Positions 45,993-54,952 are shown, numbered from the stretch's first letter. The stretch: DNA of 64,000 nucleotides from Marivirga aurantiaca (GCF_016679925.1 NZ_JAEQBW010000003.1:1-64000), one strand, 5' to 3'. The notes: generated by a model from the sequence alone, not told the origin. Translations and numbers: made by a program.

Positions 45993-46084
45993 AAATTTGA
46001 GTGATAGGATGAAAAGAAAAATATACTGTTTGAGACCCCTTTAGGAGGTTGAGTTTATATTTCCCCATCCTATCATTCAAATTT
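45993..46084. repeat. 92-nt long imperfect hairpin
   Basis: AAATTTGAGTGATAGGATG (45993-46011) pairs with CATCCTATCATTCAAATTT (46066-46084): 18 Watson-Crick pairs and one G-U in 19. The interior also pairs in part (AAATATA...ACT with AGTTTATATTT, with a bulge, and ACCCCT with AGGAGGT). Unlike a terminator it has no T run. Could be a miniature inverted-repeat element or the gene of a structured RNA. Part of the gene-free stretch 45896-46725. Confidence 0.75.
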
Positions 46085-46115
46085 TAGCTATTTTTTCACA
46101 GCCTTGACTTTTTTG

Positions 46116-46160
46116 CGTACTTTTTGTGTTAAGACAAAAAGTACGTGCCTTTCCGGCACG
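46116..46160. repeat. Pair of adjoining inverted repeats
   Basis: CGTACTTTTTGT (46116-46127) with its exact reverse complement at 46134-46145, loop GTTAAG. The second, CGTGCC (46144-46149) with GGCACG (46155-46160), overlaps the first by two bases, so only one hairpin can form fully at a time. A motif like the first (CGTACTTTTTGT with its complement) is one I recall as common in Bacteroidota intergenic DNA, but this is memory, not a search. Confidence 0.6.
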
Positions 46161-46175
46161 AGGAAAAATATATAA

Positions 46176-46569
46176 TTCATGTGTATATGTTTATTTTTAG
46201 TGGTCACATGGAATGTCTGACCTCTACCATCTACTTCCACATCCTAGGCTTTTACTAATATTCATCCTCGGTTGGTATAGCTGGCTTTATGGACATTTCA
46301 TGTGTGTATAATTTGTTTTTAAGTTGTCACATGGAATAGTTTAGCCACTATAAAGCCTCACAACCGTCATTTGTAAATTTAATATCCATGATCGGTTAGC
46401 ATGATGTGTTTATGACTATTTCATGTGTAATGTTTATTTTTAGTGGTCACATGCCCCAAAGGGATCCTTTCGGGAGAATTCGCGATAAATATTCACCTGG
46501 CGGGTGGTCCCCCCGATAGCTATCGGGGCTATAGTGATTCGCCCTCGAATATTTATGCTCATTTCATGA
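46176..46569. repeat. Tandem array of about 120-bp degenerate elements
   Basis: Three copies of a 34-38 bp landmark begin at 46176, 46297 and 46420 (spacing 121 and 123): TTCATGTG, an AT-rich centre, then GTCACATG. The 85-bp stretches between them differ, but both contain TAATAT-CAT-TCGGTT-G-AT in the same place and end TTTATG-AC/TA-TTTCATG. A final TTTATGCTCATTTCATGA (46552-46569) closes the array, identical to 29815-29832. The third unit is expanded by the hairpins at 46454-46474 and 46485-46556. No reading frame. Shared with the single element at 29713. Confidence 0.75.
46454..46556. repeat. Nested hairpins inside the third repeat unit
   Basis: CCCCAAAGG (46454-46462) pairs with CCTTTCGGG (46466-46474), 8 of 9. 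Then ATAAATATTC (46485-46494) with GAATATTTAT (46547-46556), containing GGCG (46499-46502) with CGCC (46540-46543), and at the centre a perfect 18-bp palindrome CCCCGATAGCTATCGGGG (46511-46528). The result could be a cruciform. The palindrome core CCGATAGCTATCGG is one I recall from dispersed Bacteroidota repeats. Confidence 0.7.
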
Positions 46570-46725
46570 ATACTTAGTGTTGGCTCATTGAGAAAATTAT
46601 GAATGTAATCGTATTCAAAATTCCGTAACTAAACCTTATTAAATTTTAATTCTCTGTAATATTTCACGTATTTTGCGTTTAAACTAGAATTTCTCAATTT
46701 TGCATGCGCTTACAGGGCATTTATA

Positions 46726-49206
46726 ATGGCTAAAAACACCTACAAATCAAATACATTTAAGAAAAACGAAAAGACTCCCAAGGAATCTAAAAAGTTTAAA
46801 TGGAATTTTCAATTTCTGCAAGACAGGAGGTTTCATTTAGCTGCAGGGTTTTTCTTGCTTACAGCTTCTCTTTTCTTATTAACGGCATTTTTTTCTTATT
46901 TATTTACAGGAAAAGCGGATATGAGTGTTTTACAATCGGTATCTGAAACGGGGATAAAGGCTTCTGGATCTGAGATGGACAACTGGCTTGGACTTCTTGG
47001 TGCACAAAGTGCCTATTATTTTGTTTTCAAATGGTTTGGTTTAGCGGCTTTCTTAATACCCCCATTTCTCTTTCTTGTAGGGTATCATGTTACTTTCCGA
47101 AAAATGATTATCCAGCCGGGAAGGGCATTTACTTTTATGGCTTTCTTTCTTTTTTGGGTAAGTTTATTTTTAGGCTTTATGGTATTTGAATCTGATGGGG
47201 TATCAGAATTCTCTTTCCTATGCGGAGGCATTGGCTACGAACTAGCCATACTCTTCAACAGTTTGTTCGGATGGGGAACTTACCTGATTCTTATTCTATC
47301 ACTTATCATATTTATTATCTTTTATTTCGATGTCACCTCACTATTGGCTTTCAATCAAAAAGAGGGAACCGAAGGAATTATTACTGATAAAGGAAATCAG
47401 GAGAACAAACCTTTGGAAGATGAAGCTACATCAACCGAAGAAAATAACTTAGTGGATGATGAAATAGATGATGATGCTTCCAGCTGGACAGTGAAACAGA
47501 CCAATGAGAAAAAACAGCCTGAAATAAAGAAATCGTCCACTCTGGAAATGGAGGTTGAGAATACTTTGGAAAGCACACCTCCGGTAAATGAAAAAGAGCT
47601 GAATCCTGTTGTTAGCCAGAAAGAGGAAGAAGTTGAAGAGGCCGCTTTTGAAGTGGATGATGCAGAGTTTAAGGAGAAAGTTGCCACTACAGTGGAGAAC
47701 TACGATCCTACTTTAGATTTATCCTCTTATAAATACCCAACTCTGGAACTATTAGAACACCATGATTCAGGTAGGGTAAAAGTAACACAGGAGGAACTGG
47801 AACAGAACAAGGATAAAATTCTGGAAACCCTGACAAATTTTAAAATCAACATTTCCAGTATTAAGGCCACGATTGGTCCAACAGTAACGCTTTATGAGAT
47901 TGTACCTGAAGCGGGGGTGAAAATATCCAAAATTAAAAACCTGGAAGATGACATCGCCTTAAGCCTGGCGGCTTTGGGAATTCGTATCATTGCGCCTATA
48001 CCCGGAAAGGGAACTATCGGTATTGAAGTACCTAATAAAAACAGAGAAATGGTAAGTATGCGCTCTGTTTTAGGAACGGATAAATTCATGAAAAGCGATA
48101 AGGAATTACCTATTATTCTGGGTAAAACTATTTCCAATGAAGTTTTTGTGGCAGATTTGGCAAAAATGCCTCACTTGCTGATGGCTGGGGCTACGGGACA
48201 AGGTAAGTCTGTCGGATTGAATGTGATGCTGGCCTCTCTTATTTATAAAAAACATCCGTCCCAGTTGAAATTTGTCCTGGTGGATCCTAAGAAAGTTGAG
48301 CTGACGCTTTTCAATAAATTGGAACGACATTTTTTAGCTTCGTTGCCTGATAGCGAAGAGGCTATTATTACAGATACTAAAAAAGTAGTAAATACACTCA
48401 ATTCATTATGTATTGAAATGGACAACAGATACGATTTGCTGAAAGATGCAGGTTGTAGGAATCTGAAAGAATACAACCATAAATTTGTCAACAGACGATT
48501 AAACCCTGAGAATGGTCATCGTTTTATGCCTTATATCGTATTGGTAATAGATGAGTTGGCAGATTTGATGATGACAGCTGGTAAGGAAGTGGAGACGCCT
48601 ATTGCCAGATTGGCACAGTTGGCTCGTGCTATTGGTATTCATTTGATTGTGGCTACACAAAGGCCATCAGTAAACGTGATTACAGGTATTATTAAAGCCA
48701 ACTTCCCGGCTAGGTTGTCTTTTAGAGTAACCTCTAAAATTGACTCAAGAACTATCCTTGATATGGGTGGAGCGGAACAGTTGGTGGGGCAGGGAGATAT
48801 GCTTTTATCTCAGGGCTCTGATTTGATTCGATTGCAGTGTCCGTTTATCGATACACCTGAAATAGATGAAGTGGTTGATTTTATTGGTAGCCAAAGAGGT
48901 TATGAAAGAGCTTATCAACTGCCTGAATTTAGTGGTGATGATGATAACAGTAAAGTAGGTGAGGTTGATTTATCGGAAAGAGATGCTTTGTTTGATGAAG
49001 CAGCCAGATTGATTGTGTTGCATCAGCAGGGGAGTACTTCACTTATTCAGAGAAAACTGAAGCTGGGATATAACCGTGCAGGTCGATTGATTGATCAGTT
49101 GGAGGCGGCAGGTGTTGTAGGATCATTTGAAGGAAGCAAGGCGAGGGAAGTTTTAATTCCTGATGAAATGAGTCTGGAACATCTTTTAAAAAGCATTGAT
49201 AAGTAA
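46726..49206 (+). CDS. ftsK: DNA translocase FtsK
   Basis: 826 residues. Couples division to chromosome segregation: it pumps DNA to bring dif sites together and supports septation. N-terminal membrane part with four helices (about 45-210: FHLAAGFFLLTASLFLLTAFF and others), a long acidic linker, the FtsK alpha/beta translocase from about 360, Walker A GATGQGKS near 488, Walker B region VLVIDELADLMM, the ATQRPSVNVITG segment, and a C-terminal winged-helix gamma domain (about 765-826, LIQRKLKLGYNRAGRLIDQLEAAGVVG) that would read orienting sequences. It follows the big repeat region and precedes lolA by 79 bases. Confidence 0.96.
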   Translation: MAKNTYKSNTFKKNEKTPKESKKFKWNFQFLQDRRFHLAAGFFLLTASLFLLTAFFSYLFTGKADMSVLQSVSETGIKASGSEMDNWLGLLGAQSAYYFVFKWFGLAAFLIPPFLFLVGYHVTFRKMIIQPGRAFTFMAFFLFWVSLFLGFMVFESDGVSEFSFLCGGIGYELAILFNSLFGWGTYLILILSLIIFIIFYFDVTSLLAFNQKEGTEGIITDKGNQENKPLEDEATSTEENNLVDDEIDDDASSWTVKQTNEKKQPEIKKSSTLEMEVENTLESTPPVNEKELNPVVSQKEEEVEEAAFEVDDAEFKEKVATTVENYDPTLDLSSYKYPTLELLEHHDSGRVKVTQEELEQNKDKILETLTNFKINISSIKATIGPTVTLYEIVPEAGVKISKIKNLEDDIALSLAALGIRIIAPIPGKGTIGIEVPNKNREMVSMRSVLGTDKFMKSDKELPIILGKTISNEVFVADLAKMPHLLMAGATGQGKSVGLNVMLASLIYKKHPSQLKFVLVDPKKVELTLFNKLERHFLASLPDSEEAIITDTKKVVNTLNSLCIEMDNRYDLLKDAGCRNLKEYNHKFVNRRLNPENGHRFMPYIVLVIDELADLMMTAGKEVETPIARLAQLARAIGIHLIVATQRPSVNVITGIIKANFPARLSFRVTSKIDSRTILDMGGAEQLVGQGDMLLSQGSDLIRLQCPFIDTPEIDEVVDFIGSQRGYERAYQLPEFSGDDDNSKVGEVDLSERDALFDEAARLIVLHQQGSTSLIQRKLKLGYNRAGRLIDQLEAAGVVGSFEGSKAREVLIPDEMSLEHLLKSIDK

Positions 49207-49285
49207 TTAGAAAGTATATTCAATTCACTGTCAAAATAGTTTGGAACAATTATTGACAACTCAATAGTAAATAAAGGAAAAAACA

Positions 49286-49921
49286 ATGAATAAATTAAAA
49301 ATGATATTTGTGCTGATTGGTATCAGTACAGTGGCCTTTGCTCAAAATGACCCTAAAGCGAAAGAGGTATTGGATAAAATGAGTGCAAAATATAGAGAGA
49401 TACCTGCTTTTTCTGCCACCTTTACTCAGACATTGGAAAATAAAATGGAAGATATCAGCGATAGCTTTACAGGTAAAATAACCGTGATGGGTGATAAGTT
49501 TAAAGCGGATGTAGCTGGTCAGGTGATAGTAAATAATGGTGAAACTGTTTGGACCTATTTGAAGGATGCCAATGAAGTAACCATCAATAATTATGATGAG
49601 GAGGCTGGTGAAATGAATCCAAGTAAAATTTATGATGCTTATAAAGAGGGGTATAAATATTTGTATATGGCAGGTGAGGGTACTGCACAATTTCATGTAG
49701 TAGACCTGGTGCCTGAAAACAAGGATGAAAATTTCTTCAAGATCAGGTTAAAAATAGACAAGAATACAAATTTGTTGAAAAACTGGTCTGTTTTTGATCG
49801 TGCTGGAAACATCTTTAACTATTCAGTAACTGATTTCAAAGTAAGAAATGACATGACTGCCGGGGATTTTAACTTTGATACAAGCAAATACCCTAATATT
49901 GAAGTGTTAGATTTTAGATAA
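49286..49921 (+). CDS. lolA: LolA-like outer-membrane lipoprotein carrier
   Basis: 211 residues. Periplasmic chaperone that moves lipoproteins from the inner-membrane LolCDE complex to the outer membrane. Signal peptide MKMIFVLIGISTVAFAQ (in the second Met register); mature protein is a half-barrel with KEVLDKMSAKYREIPAFSATFTQTL and then the beta hairpins GKITVMGDKFKADVAGQVIVNNGETVW. The FxNVxI-type end (YPNIEVLDFR) fits the family. LolA is weakly conserved in Bacteroidota, so the assignment is by pattern. Follows ftsK and ends in a clear terminator. Confidence 0.9.
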   Translation: MNKLKMIFVLIGISTVAFAQNDPKAKEVLDKMSAKYREIPAFSATFTQTLENKMEDISDSFTGKITVMGDKFKADVAGQVIVNNGETVWTYLKDANEVTINNYDEEAGEMNPSKIYDAYKEGYKYLYMAGEGTAQFHVVDLVPENKDENFFKIRLKIDKNTNLLKNWSVFDRAGNIFNYSVTDFKVRNDMTAGDFNFDTSKYPNIEVLDFR

Positions 49922-49927
49922 AATTCC

Positions 49928-49952
49928 AAAGCCCGCTTGTCGGGCTTTTTTT
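49928..49952 (+). terminator. Rho-independent terminator after lolA
   Basis: AAAGCCCG (49928-49935), loop CTTGT, CGGGCTTT (49941-49948), then T run. The pyrF ATG comes 6 bases after it, so it would also be the pyrF leader; the two are very close. Confidence 0.85.
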
Positions 49953-49957
49953 ATAGT

Positions 49958-50770
49958 ATGACTTACGAACAATTAGCCGGACAAATTCGGGAGAAATCTT
50001 CCTACCTCTGTGTGGGGTTGGATACCGCATTAGATAAAATCCCTCAATATTTATTAAAAGAGAAAGACCCTGTTTTTGAATTCAATAAACAGATAATTGA
50101 TGCTACCATAGACTATGCGGTTGCCTATAAACCCAATATTGCATTTTATGAAGCATTAGGCCCTTCAGGATGGGAATCCTTACAGAAAACCATTGATTAC
50201 CTTCCTAAAGAAGTTTTTACCATTGCGGATGCCAAGCGGGGGGATATTGGCAACACCTCTAATATGTATGCCAAAGCGTTTTTCGAAAATATGCATTTCG
50301 ATTCCATTACAGTAGCGCCTTATATGGGGAGTGATTCTGTGGAACCTTTCCTTACCTTTAAAGACAAATGGGTCATATTATTGGCTTTAACATCAAATAC
50401 AGGTGCTCAGGATTTCCAATTTGAGGAATTGGCCAATCAAAAGCCATTATATCAGAAAGTAATCGAGCAGTCTCAGAATTGGGGAAATTATGAAAACATG
50501 ATGTATGTGATAGGCGCGACCAGAAATGAGCAATTTGAGCATATAAGGAAATTAATACCAAACCACTTTTTACTTGTTCCTGGTGTAGGCGCACAAGGCG
50601 GGAGTTTAAAAGATATATCTAAAATAGGTCTCAATAATAATGGTGGATTATTAGTGAATTCATCCCGTGGAATCATTTATGCTTCTACGGAAAAAGATTT
50701 TGCCCACGTGGCAGGACAAAAGGCAAAGGAATTGCAGGAGGAGATGAAAATTTATTTAAACGAATTATAA
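49958..50770 (+). CDS. pyrF: Orotidine 5'-phosphate decarboxylase
   Basis: 270 residues from the ATG at 49958; an in-frame TTG 21 bases upstream lies inside the lolA terminator. Removes CO2 from OMP to give UMP, the last step of pyrimidine synthesis. This is the longer, type 2 form: CVGLDT at 17-22, [19 protein letters not shown] (the Lys-containing strand), and the catalytic [17 protein letters not shown] segment (Asp/Lys network) near 87. The substrate phosphate loop lies near VPGVGAQGG and SSRGIIYA. Complete. pyrD is 4 kb upstream. Confidence 0.95.
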   Translation: MTYEQLAGQIREKSSYLCVGLDTALDKIPQYLLKEKDPVFEFNKQIIDATIDYAVAYKPNIAFYEALGPSGWESLQKTIDYLPKEVFTIADAKRGDIGNTSNMYAKAFFENMHFDSITVAPYMGSDSVEPFLTFKDKWVILLALTSNTGAQDFQFEELANQKPLYQKVIEQSQNWGNYENMMYVIGATRNEQFEHIRKLIPNHFLLVPGVGAQGGSLKDISKIGLNNNGGLLVNSSRGIIYASTEKDFAHVAGQKAKELQEEMKIYLNEL

Positions 50771-50886
50771 ACCATTGTAGTCTTATTGGCAATTAAACAC
50801 CAACAAGGGGTAAGTTTACTCACATTCTAGGAGAGGAAAGCTACACCCGCTTCACCATTTAGTAACTGAGTTTGTTATTAGTTACC

Positions 50887-50938
50887 GTCATTCCCACGCA
50901 GGAGGAAATCCGTAGAATGAAATGAAATTTCATTCCCT
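50887..50938. repeat. GTCATTCC-type intergenic repeat with adjacent hairpin
   Basis: GTCATTCCCACGCAGGAGGA + AATCC resembles the widespread bacterial repeat of the form GTCATTCCCxCGxAGGxGGGAATCC. Right after it, GAATGAAAT (50915-50923) pairs perfectly with ATTTCATTC (50927-50935). The gene-free stretch 50771-51070 holds this, the aspS promoter at 51030 and nothing else evident. Confidence 0.5.
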
Positions 50939-51029
50939 ATTTTAATTGTCATTATTTATTTCTTTGCTTGGGAATCTTTTTTTCATAAAATCCATATCAA
51001 AAAAACCGATTTAAAAAGACCTAATTGCT

Positions 51030-51037
51030 TACCTTTG
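51030..51037 (+). promoter_or_regulatory. -7 box of aspS
   Basis: TACCTTTG matches TAnnTTTG. It ends 33 bases before the ATG at 51071 and overlaps the upstream TTG that opens the longest frame (51035), so the ATG is the start. Confidence 0.55.
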
Positions 51038-51070
51038 CCCAAATTTGAGAAGAAAAGACTAGAATTAATT

Positions 51071-52819
51071 ATGCTAAGAACACATACTTGCGGAGCATTA
51101 AGAATAGAAGATAAGAACAAAAATGTAACCTTAAGCGGCTGGGTACAGCGTGTGAGAGATAAAGGTGGCATGATGTGGATTGATTTGAGGGATAGATATG
51201 GCATCACTCAGTTGATGTTCGAAGAAGGAAAATCTTCAGATGAGCTATTGGCCAAAGCAAGAAAGATCGGACGTGAATTTGTTCTGCAAGTTGAGGGTGA
51301 AGTGGTGGAAAGGTTTTCTAAAAATGACAAAATAACAACAGGTGATATTGAGGTTTTTGTTAAGAAATTAAGCATTCTTAATGCTGCTAAAACGCCCCCT
51401 TTTACCATTGAAGATGATACCGATGGCGGAGAAGAGTTGAGAATGCAATATCGATACCTCGATTTAAGAAGATCCGTGGTACGTGAAAAGCTACAGCTGC
51501 GTCATAAACTGATGCAGGCCACCAGGAGATATATGGATCAGCAGGATTTCCTTGAAGTAGAAACTCCTGTCCTTATTAAATCAACTCCTGAAGGAGCACG
51601 TGATTTTGTAGTTCCTTCAAGAGTACATGAAGGTGAATTTTATGCATTGCCCCAATCACCACAAACTTTTAAGCAGCTATTGATGGTGTCCGGCTTTGAT
51701 AAATATTTTCAAATAGTGAAATGTTTTAGGGATGAAGATTTAAGGGCTGACAGGCAACCGGAATTCACCCAGATAGATTGTGAAATGTCTTTCGTAGAGC
51801 AGGAAGATATCTTAAATACTTTTGAGGGTCTGGTAAAATATCTTTTCAAAGAAGTGAAAGGGATTGAGATTTCTGACTTTGAAAGAATGACTTATGATCA
51901 TGCAATGAAATATTATGGTTCGGATAAACCGGACTTGCGTTTCGGGATGCCATTCGTTGAACTGAATGAGCTGGCAAAAGGAAAAGACTTCAATGTATTT
52001 GATCAGGCGGAATTAGTAGTAGCCATTAATGCTCCGGGATGTTCCGAATATACCCGAAAGCAACTTGATGCCCTCACCGAATATGTGAAAAGACCACAAA
52101 TTGGAGCCAAAGGATTGGTGTATGTAAAATGTAATCTGGATGGAAGTTTTAAATCTTCTGTTGATAAGTTTTATAATCAGGATGATCTGAAAACATGGGC
52201 AGATGCTGCCGATGCCAAGCCGGGAGATTTATTGTTAGTTTTGAGTGGAGACACTGATCATACGCGCAAATGTATGAGTGAATTGCGTTTGAAAATGGGG
52301 AATGACCTTGAGTTAAGAGATAGAAATACTTTCAAGCCATTGTGGGTGTTGGATTTCCCTCTTTTGGAGTGGGATGAAGATTCTCAACGCTTCCATGCCA
52401 TGCACCATCCGTTTACCAGTCCTAAACCGGAAGATCTAAATCTAATTGATACCGACCCGGGAAAGATAAGAGCCAATGCCTATGATATGGTGATTAATGG
52501 TGTGGAAATTGGTGGAGGAAGCATCAGGATTCATAACCGTGATTTGCAAGAGAAAATGTTTAAAGCCTTAGGTTTTACTCCGGAAGAAGCTAAAAAGCAA
52601 TTCGGGTTTTTACTGGATGCATTTGAATATGGTGCGCCACCTCATGGAGGAGTTGCTTTTGGCTTTGATAGGCTATGCGCCATGTTTGGAGGATCAGATT
52701 CTATTCGTGATTATATTGCATTTCCAAAGAATAATGCAGGCCGGGATGTAATGATAGATTCACCTGCTACTATTTCGGAGGATCAATTAAAAGAACTTCA
52801 TTTATCTATTAAAAGTTAA
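51071..52819 (+). CDS. aspS: Aspartyl-tRNA synthetase
   Basis: 582 residues from the ATG at 51071. Class IIb synthetase charging tRNA-Asp. N-terminal OB-fold (about 1-105, [30 protein letters not shown]), motif 1 near [10 protein letters not shown] with the following [23 protein letters not shown], motif 2 [21 protein letters not shown], the bacterial GAD-like insertion in the middle, and motif 3 [12 protein letters not shown] with the last [14 protein letters not shown]. Discriminating versus non-discriminating type cannot be settled from this alone. A promoter is at 51030. Next gene starts 3 bases after its stop. Confidence 0.96.
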   Translation: MLRTHTCGALRIEDKNKNVTLSGWVQRVRDKGGMMWIDLRDRYGITQLMFEEGKSSDELLAKARKIGREFVLQVEGEVVERFSKNDKITTGDIEVFVKKLSILNAAKTPPFTIEDDTDGGEELRMQYRYLDLRRSVVREKLQLRHKLMQATRRYMDQQDFLEVETPVLIKSTPEGARDFVVPSRVHEGEFYALPQSPQTFKQLLMVSGFDKYFQIVKCFRDEDLRADRQPEFTQIDCEMSFVEQEDILNTFEGLVKYLFKEVKGIEISDFERMTYDHAMKYYGSDKPDLRFGMPFVELNELAKGKDFNVFDQAELVVAINAPGCSEYTRKQLDALTEYVKRPQIGAKGLVYVKCNLDGSFKSSVDKFYNQDDLKTWADAADAKPGDLLLVLSGDTDHTRKCMSELRLKMGNDLELRDRNTFKPLWVLDFPLLEWDEDSQRFHAMHHPFTSPKPEDLNLIDTDPGKIRANAYDMVINGVEIGGGSIRIHNRDLQEKMFKALGFTPEEAKKQFGFLLDAFEYGAPPHGGVAFGFDRLCAMFGGSDSIRDYIAFPKNNAGRDVMIDSPATISEDQLKELHLSIKS

Positions 52820-52822
52820 AAA

Positions 52823-53515
52823 TTGATTGAACATACTTACATTGAGTTAATGGGTCTGACTTTGGCAGATCCATTAACTTTTCTGACTGATTTGTTAATG
52901 GCAGGTGTTTGCTTTTTCTGTGGGCACCGTCTGTTTTATGACTTTGGAAACAAGTACTCGAAACTTTTTGGTTTGTTTTTTCTGTTTTTGGGCTTCGCTT
53001 CCTTTATGGGGGGTACATCCCATTTGTTAGATGAATATTTAGGGAAAATACCACACCTTATGGCCTGGCTTGTACAAGGTGTAGCTATCCTTTTTGTCGA
53101 ATTGGCCTGTGTCAGACTTATTGAAAAGAATCGGTTTAGAAATCTATTAAGAGCTATTACTTATGGGCTGTTTGGGATTTTTATATCCAGGCTTTTTAAT
53201 ATTCAGAGTTTTGAAGTAGTAAAAGTAAACTCCACTATTGGTTTGATGGGCTTTGTGTTCGTCATCCATTTGATGAAATATTATACCACCAGAGTTACTG
53301 CTTATTTAAATGTTCCATTAGCCATCATATTGTTCCTGATTCCAGCATTTATCCATGGATTCGGTATATTTTATAATGCATGGATTGATCAAAATGTCAT
53401 CAGTCACCTACTTCTATTACCATGTTATTATCTTCTCTACCGTAGTGTGGGTAAAGTGGCAGTTATTCCTAGAATGCATACTCAGCCAATACCGCAATCA
53501 GAGCAGCCACAATAG
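52823..53515 (+). CDS. Seven-helix integral membrane protein of unknown function
   Basis: 230 residues, about seven membrane helices: FLTDLLMAGVCFFC, LFGLFFLFLGFASF, LMAWLVQGVAILFVELAC, ITYGLFGIFISRLF, STIGLMGFVFVIHLM, PLAIILFLIPAFIHGFG and VISHLLLLPCYYLLY. Several conserved-looking His and a GGTSHLLDEYLG loop lie near membrane faces, a pattern that invites comparison with 7-TM hydrolase families (CREST type), but the exact motif is not established. I also find it similar to a Bacteroidota 7-TM family (DUF6962-like), from memory. The start is a TTG 3 bases after aspS; an alternative ATG is at 52850. Its 3' end overlaps the convergent ZIP gene by 47 bases. Confidence 0.72.
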   Translation: MIEHTYIELMGLTLADPLTFLTDLLMAGVCFFCGHRLFYDFGNKYSKLFGLFFLFLGFASFMGGTSHLLDEYLGKIPHLMAWLVQGVAILFVELACVRLIEKNRFRNLLRAITYGLFGIFISRLFNIQSFEVVKVNSTIGLMGFVFVIHLMKYYTTRVTAYLNVPLAIILFLIPAFIHGFGIFYNAWIDQNVISHLLLLPCYYLLYRSVGKVAVIPRMHTQPIPQSEQPQ

Positions 53516-54212
53516 AAATAAAAAGTTTCTGGAAACTGAAACTATGGTCAGGGCTACTTTCAAAGAAAATAGTAGTGGAAATATGTAAGAAGTTCCCTGC
53601 TACTATAGCAAATAAGATGACAAAGGCATCATCCGAAAACAGTGCCTGATCATGGAAAAAGCTGCTTAAAGCCAATCCGGCAGGGCTGGCTAAGCTGAAT
53701 ATTACCAGAATCAACAGTGTTTTCCAACGGGCATTTAAATGGCAAATCATTACAGACATTAGCGCAAAGGCTGCCGGCATTTTGTGCATTAGAATGCCAA
53801 AGAAAATGGAATTTGAATTGTCATGTGAATGCATGGTTTCAGGATGGGCTAATAAGGTTCCCTCCAAAAATGCATGTATACATAAAGCAATTAATAGTGT
53901 CAACCATTTATTGCTTCCATGCTGATGATGATCATGCTGCTGATGCAGATGACCATGCTCCACTCCTTCAGAAAAGTATTCCAGTATAACCTGTATAAAG
54001 AAACCCAGCAATACATACAATGCAATATTTGGATTATCCGCATTATGGCTAAAAAGTTCCGGTAGGATATGAATAATAGTAATGGAAAAAAGGTAAGCCC
54101 CCGCAAATACCAGGCTTAACTTGAAATACTGATTATTCATTTTGGGAATAAAATAAACAGCCGTGCCTGCTATAAAAGTAAGCAGAAAGAGTACTACAGA
54201 AGTTAGTATCAT
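53469..54212 (-). CDS. ZIP-family divalent metal transporter
   Basis: 247 residues, about eight membrane helices. ZIP proteins bring Zn2+, Fe2+ or Mn2+ into the cytoplasm. The His-rich loop between helices 3 and 4 is obvious (EHGHLHQQHDHHQHGS), helix 4 has HAFLEGTLLAHPE and helix 5 has HKMPAAFALMS, whose His/Glu are the metal-binding residues of the family. The C-terminus overlaps the convergent membrane-protein gene. It is 4 bases into the methyltransferase gene, so cotranscribed with it and apbE. A link to the Zur-like regulator at 12168 is possible but not shown. Confidence 0.9.
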   Translation of the reverse strand: MILTSVVLFLLTFIAGTAVYFIPKMNNQYFKLSLVFAGAYLFSITIIHILPELFSHNADNPNIALYVLLGFFIQVILEYFSEGVEHGHLHQQHDHHQHGSNKWLTLLIALCIHAFLEGTLLAHPETMHSHDNSNSIFFGILMHKMPAAFALMSVMICHLNARWKTLLILVIFSLASPAGLALSSFFHDQALFSDDAFVILFAIVAGNFLHISTTIFFESSPDHSFSFQKLFISIVAALIAVLAEYAF

Positions 54213-54952
54213 AATTTTTTAGCAATAAAAATCATTCTATTGGATATTTCAGGTTGATATTCATTTAATGAATAATCACCAAATGTTTCCAAAGGCATTA
54301 AATTTGCATTGCGAAAATAGTCTAAAAAGGACAATCTTCTAATAGCTTTTACTTTTTCCTGGAAATGAAATAGCTTACCTGAGTCGGTAAAAGCAATGTC
54401 TTTTATGATATGCTCGCCATCAAAAGATCTGTTAATGTGAAATTCGATGCCTTCGACTTCCTTTATTTCCTCTGTAACCAGGTTATTGATCACTTTATAT
54501 GGATTTAAAAAATCCAATACAAAAATGCCGTTACTTTTTAATGCATCGGCAATAGCGCTTATCGCTCTTTGATTATCTTGTTCTATTTCAAAATACCCGA
54601 AGCTGGTAAACATATTAAAAGCAAAATCAAAATGAGATTTTCTATAGGGATGTCGCATGTCATGCACTTCAAAGTGCAAATTCTCATTTTCCGATAATTT
54701 TGCAATCTCAATATTCTGTTTAGATAAATCTATGCCATCCACTTTAAATCCTAACTGGTTGAGATAAATGGAATGCCTGCCTTTTCCACAAGCTACATCT
54801 AAAACGCTATCATTTTTTTGGATAGACAAGAAAGAGGTCAAGTTTTTAATGAAATTACGTGCTTCAGCCTCATCCCTGTCTTTATAGAGAATATGATAAT
54901 AGGGGGAGTCAAACCATTCGTTAAACCATTCTTTTTTCGATTCGTCCACCAT
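54209..54952 (-). CDS. Class I SAM-dependent methyltransferase
   Basis: 247 residues. Methyltransferase type 11/25 fold: motif I VLDVACGKGRHSIYL at about 49-63, then VDGIDLSKQNIEIAK (acidic loop), EVHDMRHPYRKSHFDFAFNMFTSFGYF as motif IV region and a downstream VLDFLNPYKVI. Substrate unknown, cytoplasmic. The gene overlaps the ZIP gene by 4 bases and shares a base with apbE (TAATG), so the three are one operon in the order apbE, methyltransferase, ZIP. Confidence 0.88.
   Translation of the reverse strand: MVDESKKEWFNEWFDSPYYHILYKDRDEAEARNFIKNLTSFLSIQKNDSVLDVACGKGRHSIYLNQLGFKVDGIDLSKQNIEIAKLSENENLHFEVHDMRHPYRKSHFDFAFNMFTSFGYFEIEQDNQRAISAIADALKSNGIFVLDFLNPYKVINNLVTEEIKEVEGIEFHINRSFDGEHIIKDIAFTDSGKLFHFQEKVKAIRRLSFLDYFRNANLMPLETFGDYSLNEYQPEISNRMIFIAKKL

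Noticed and set aside
46176-46569. CRISPR array
   Set aside because: Repeats are 34-38 bases but the stretches between are about 85 bases and related to each other; no cas gene is nearby. It is a degenerate tandem repeat instead.
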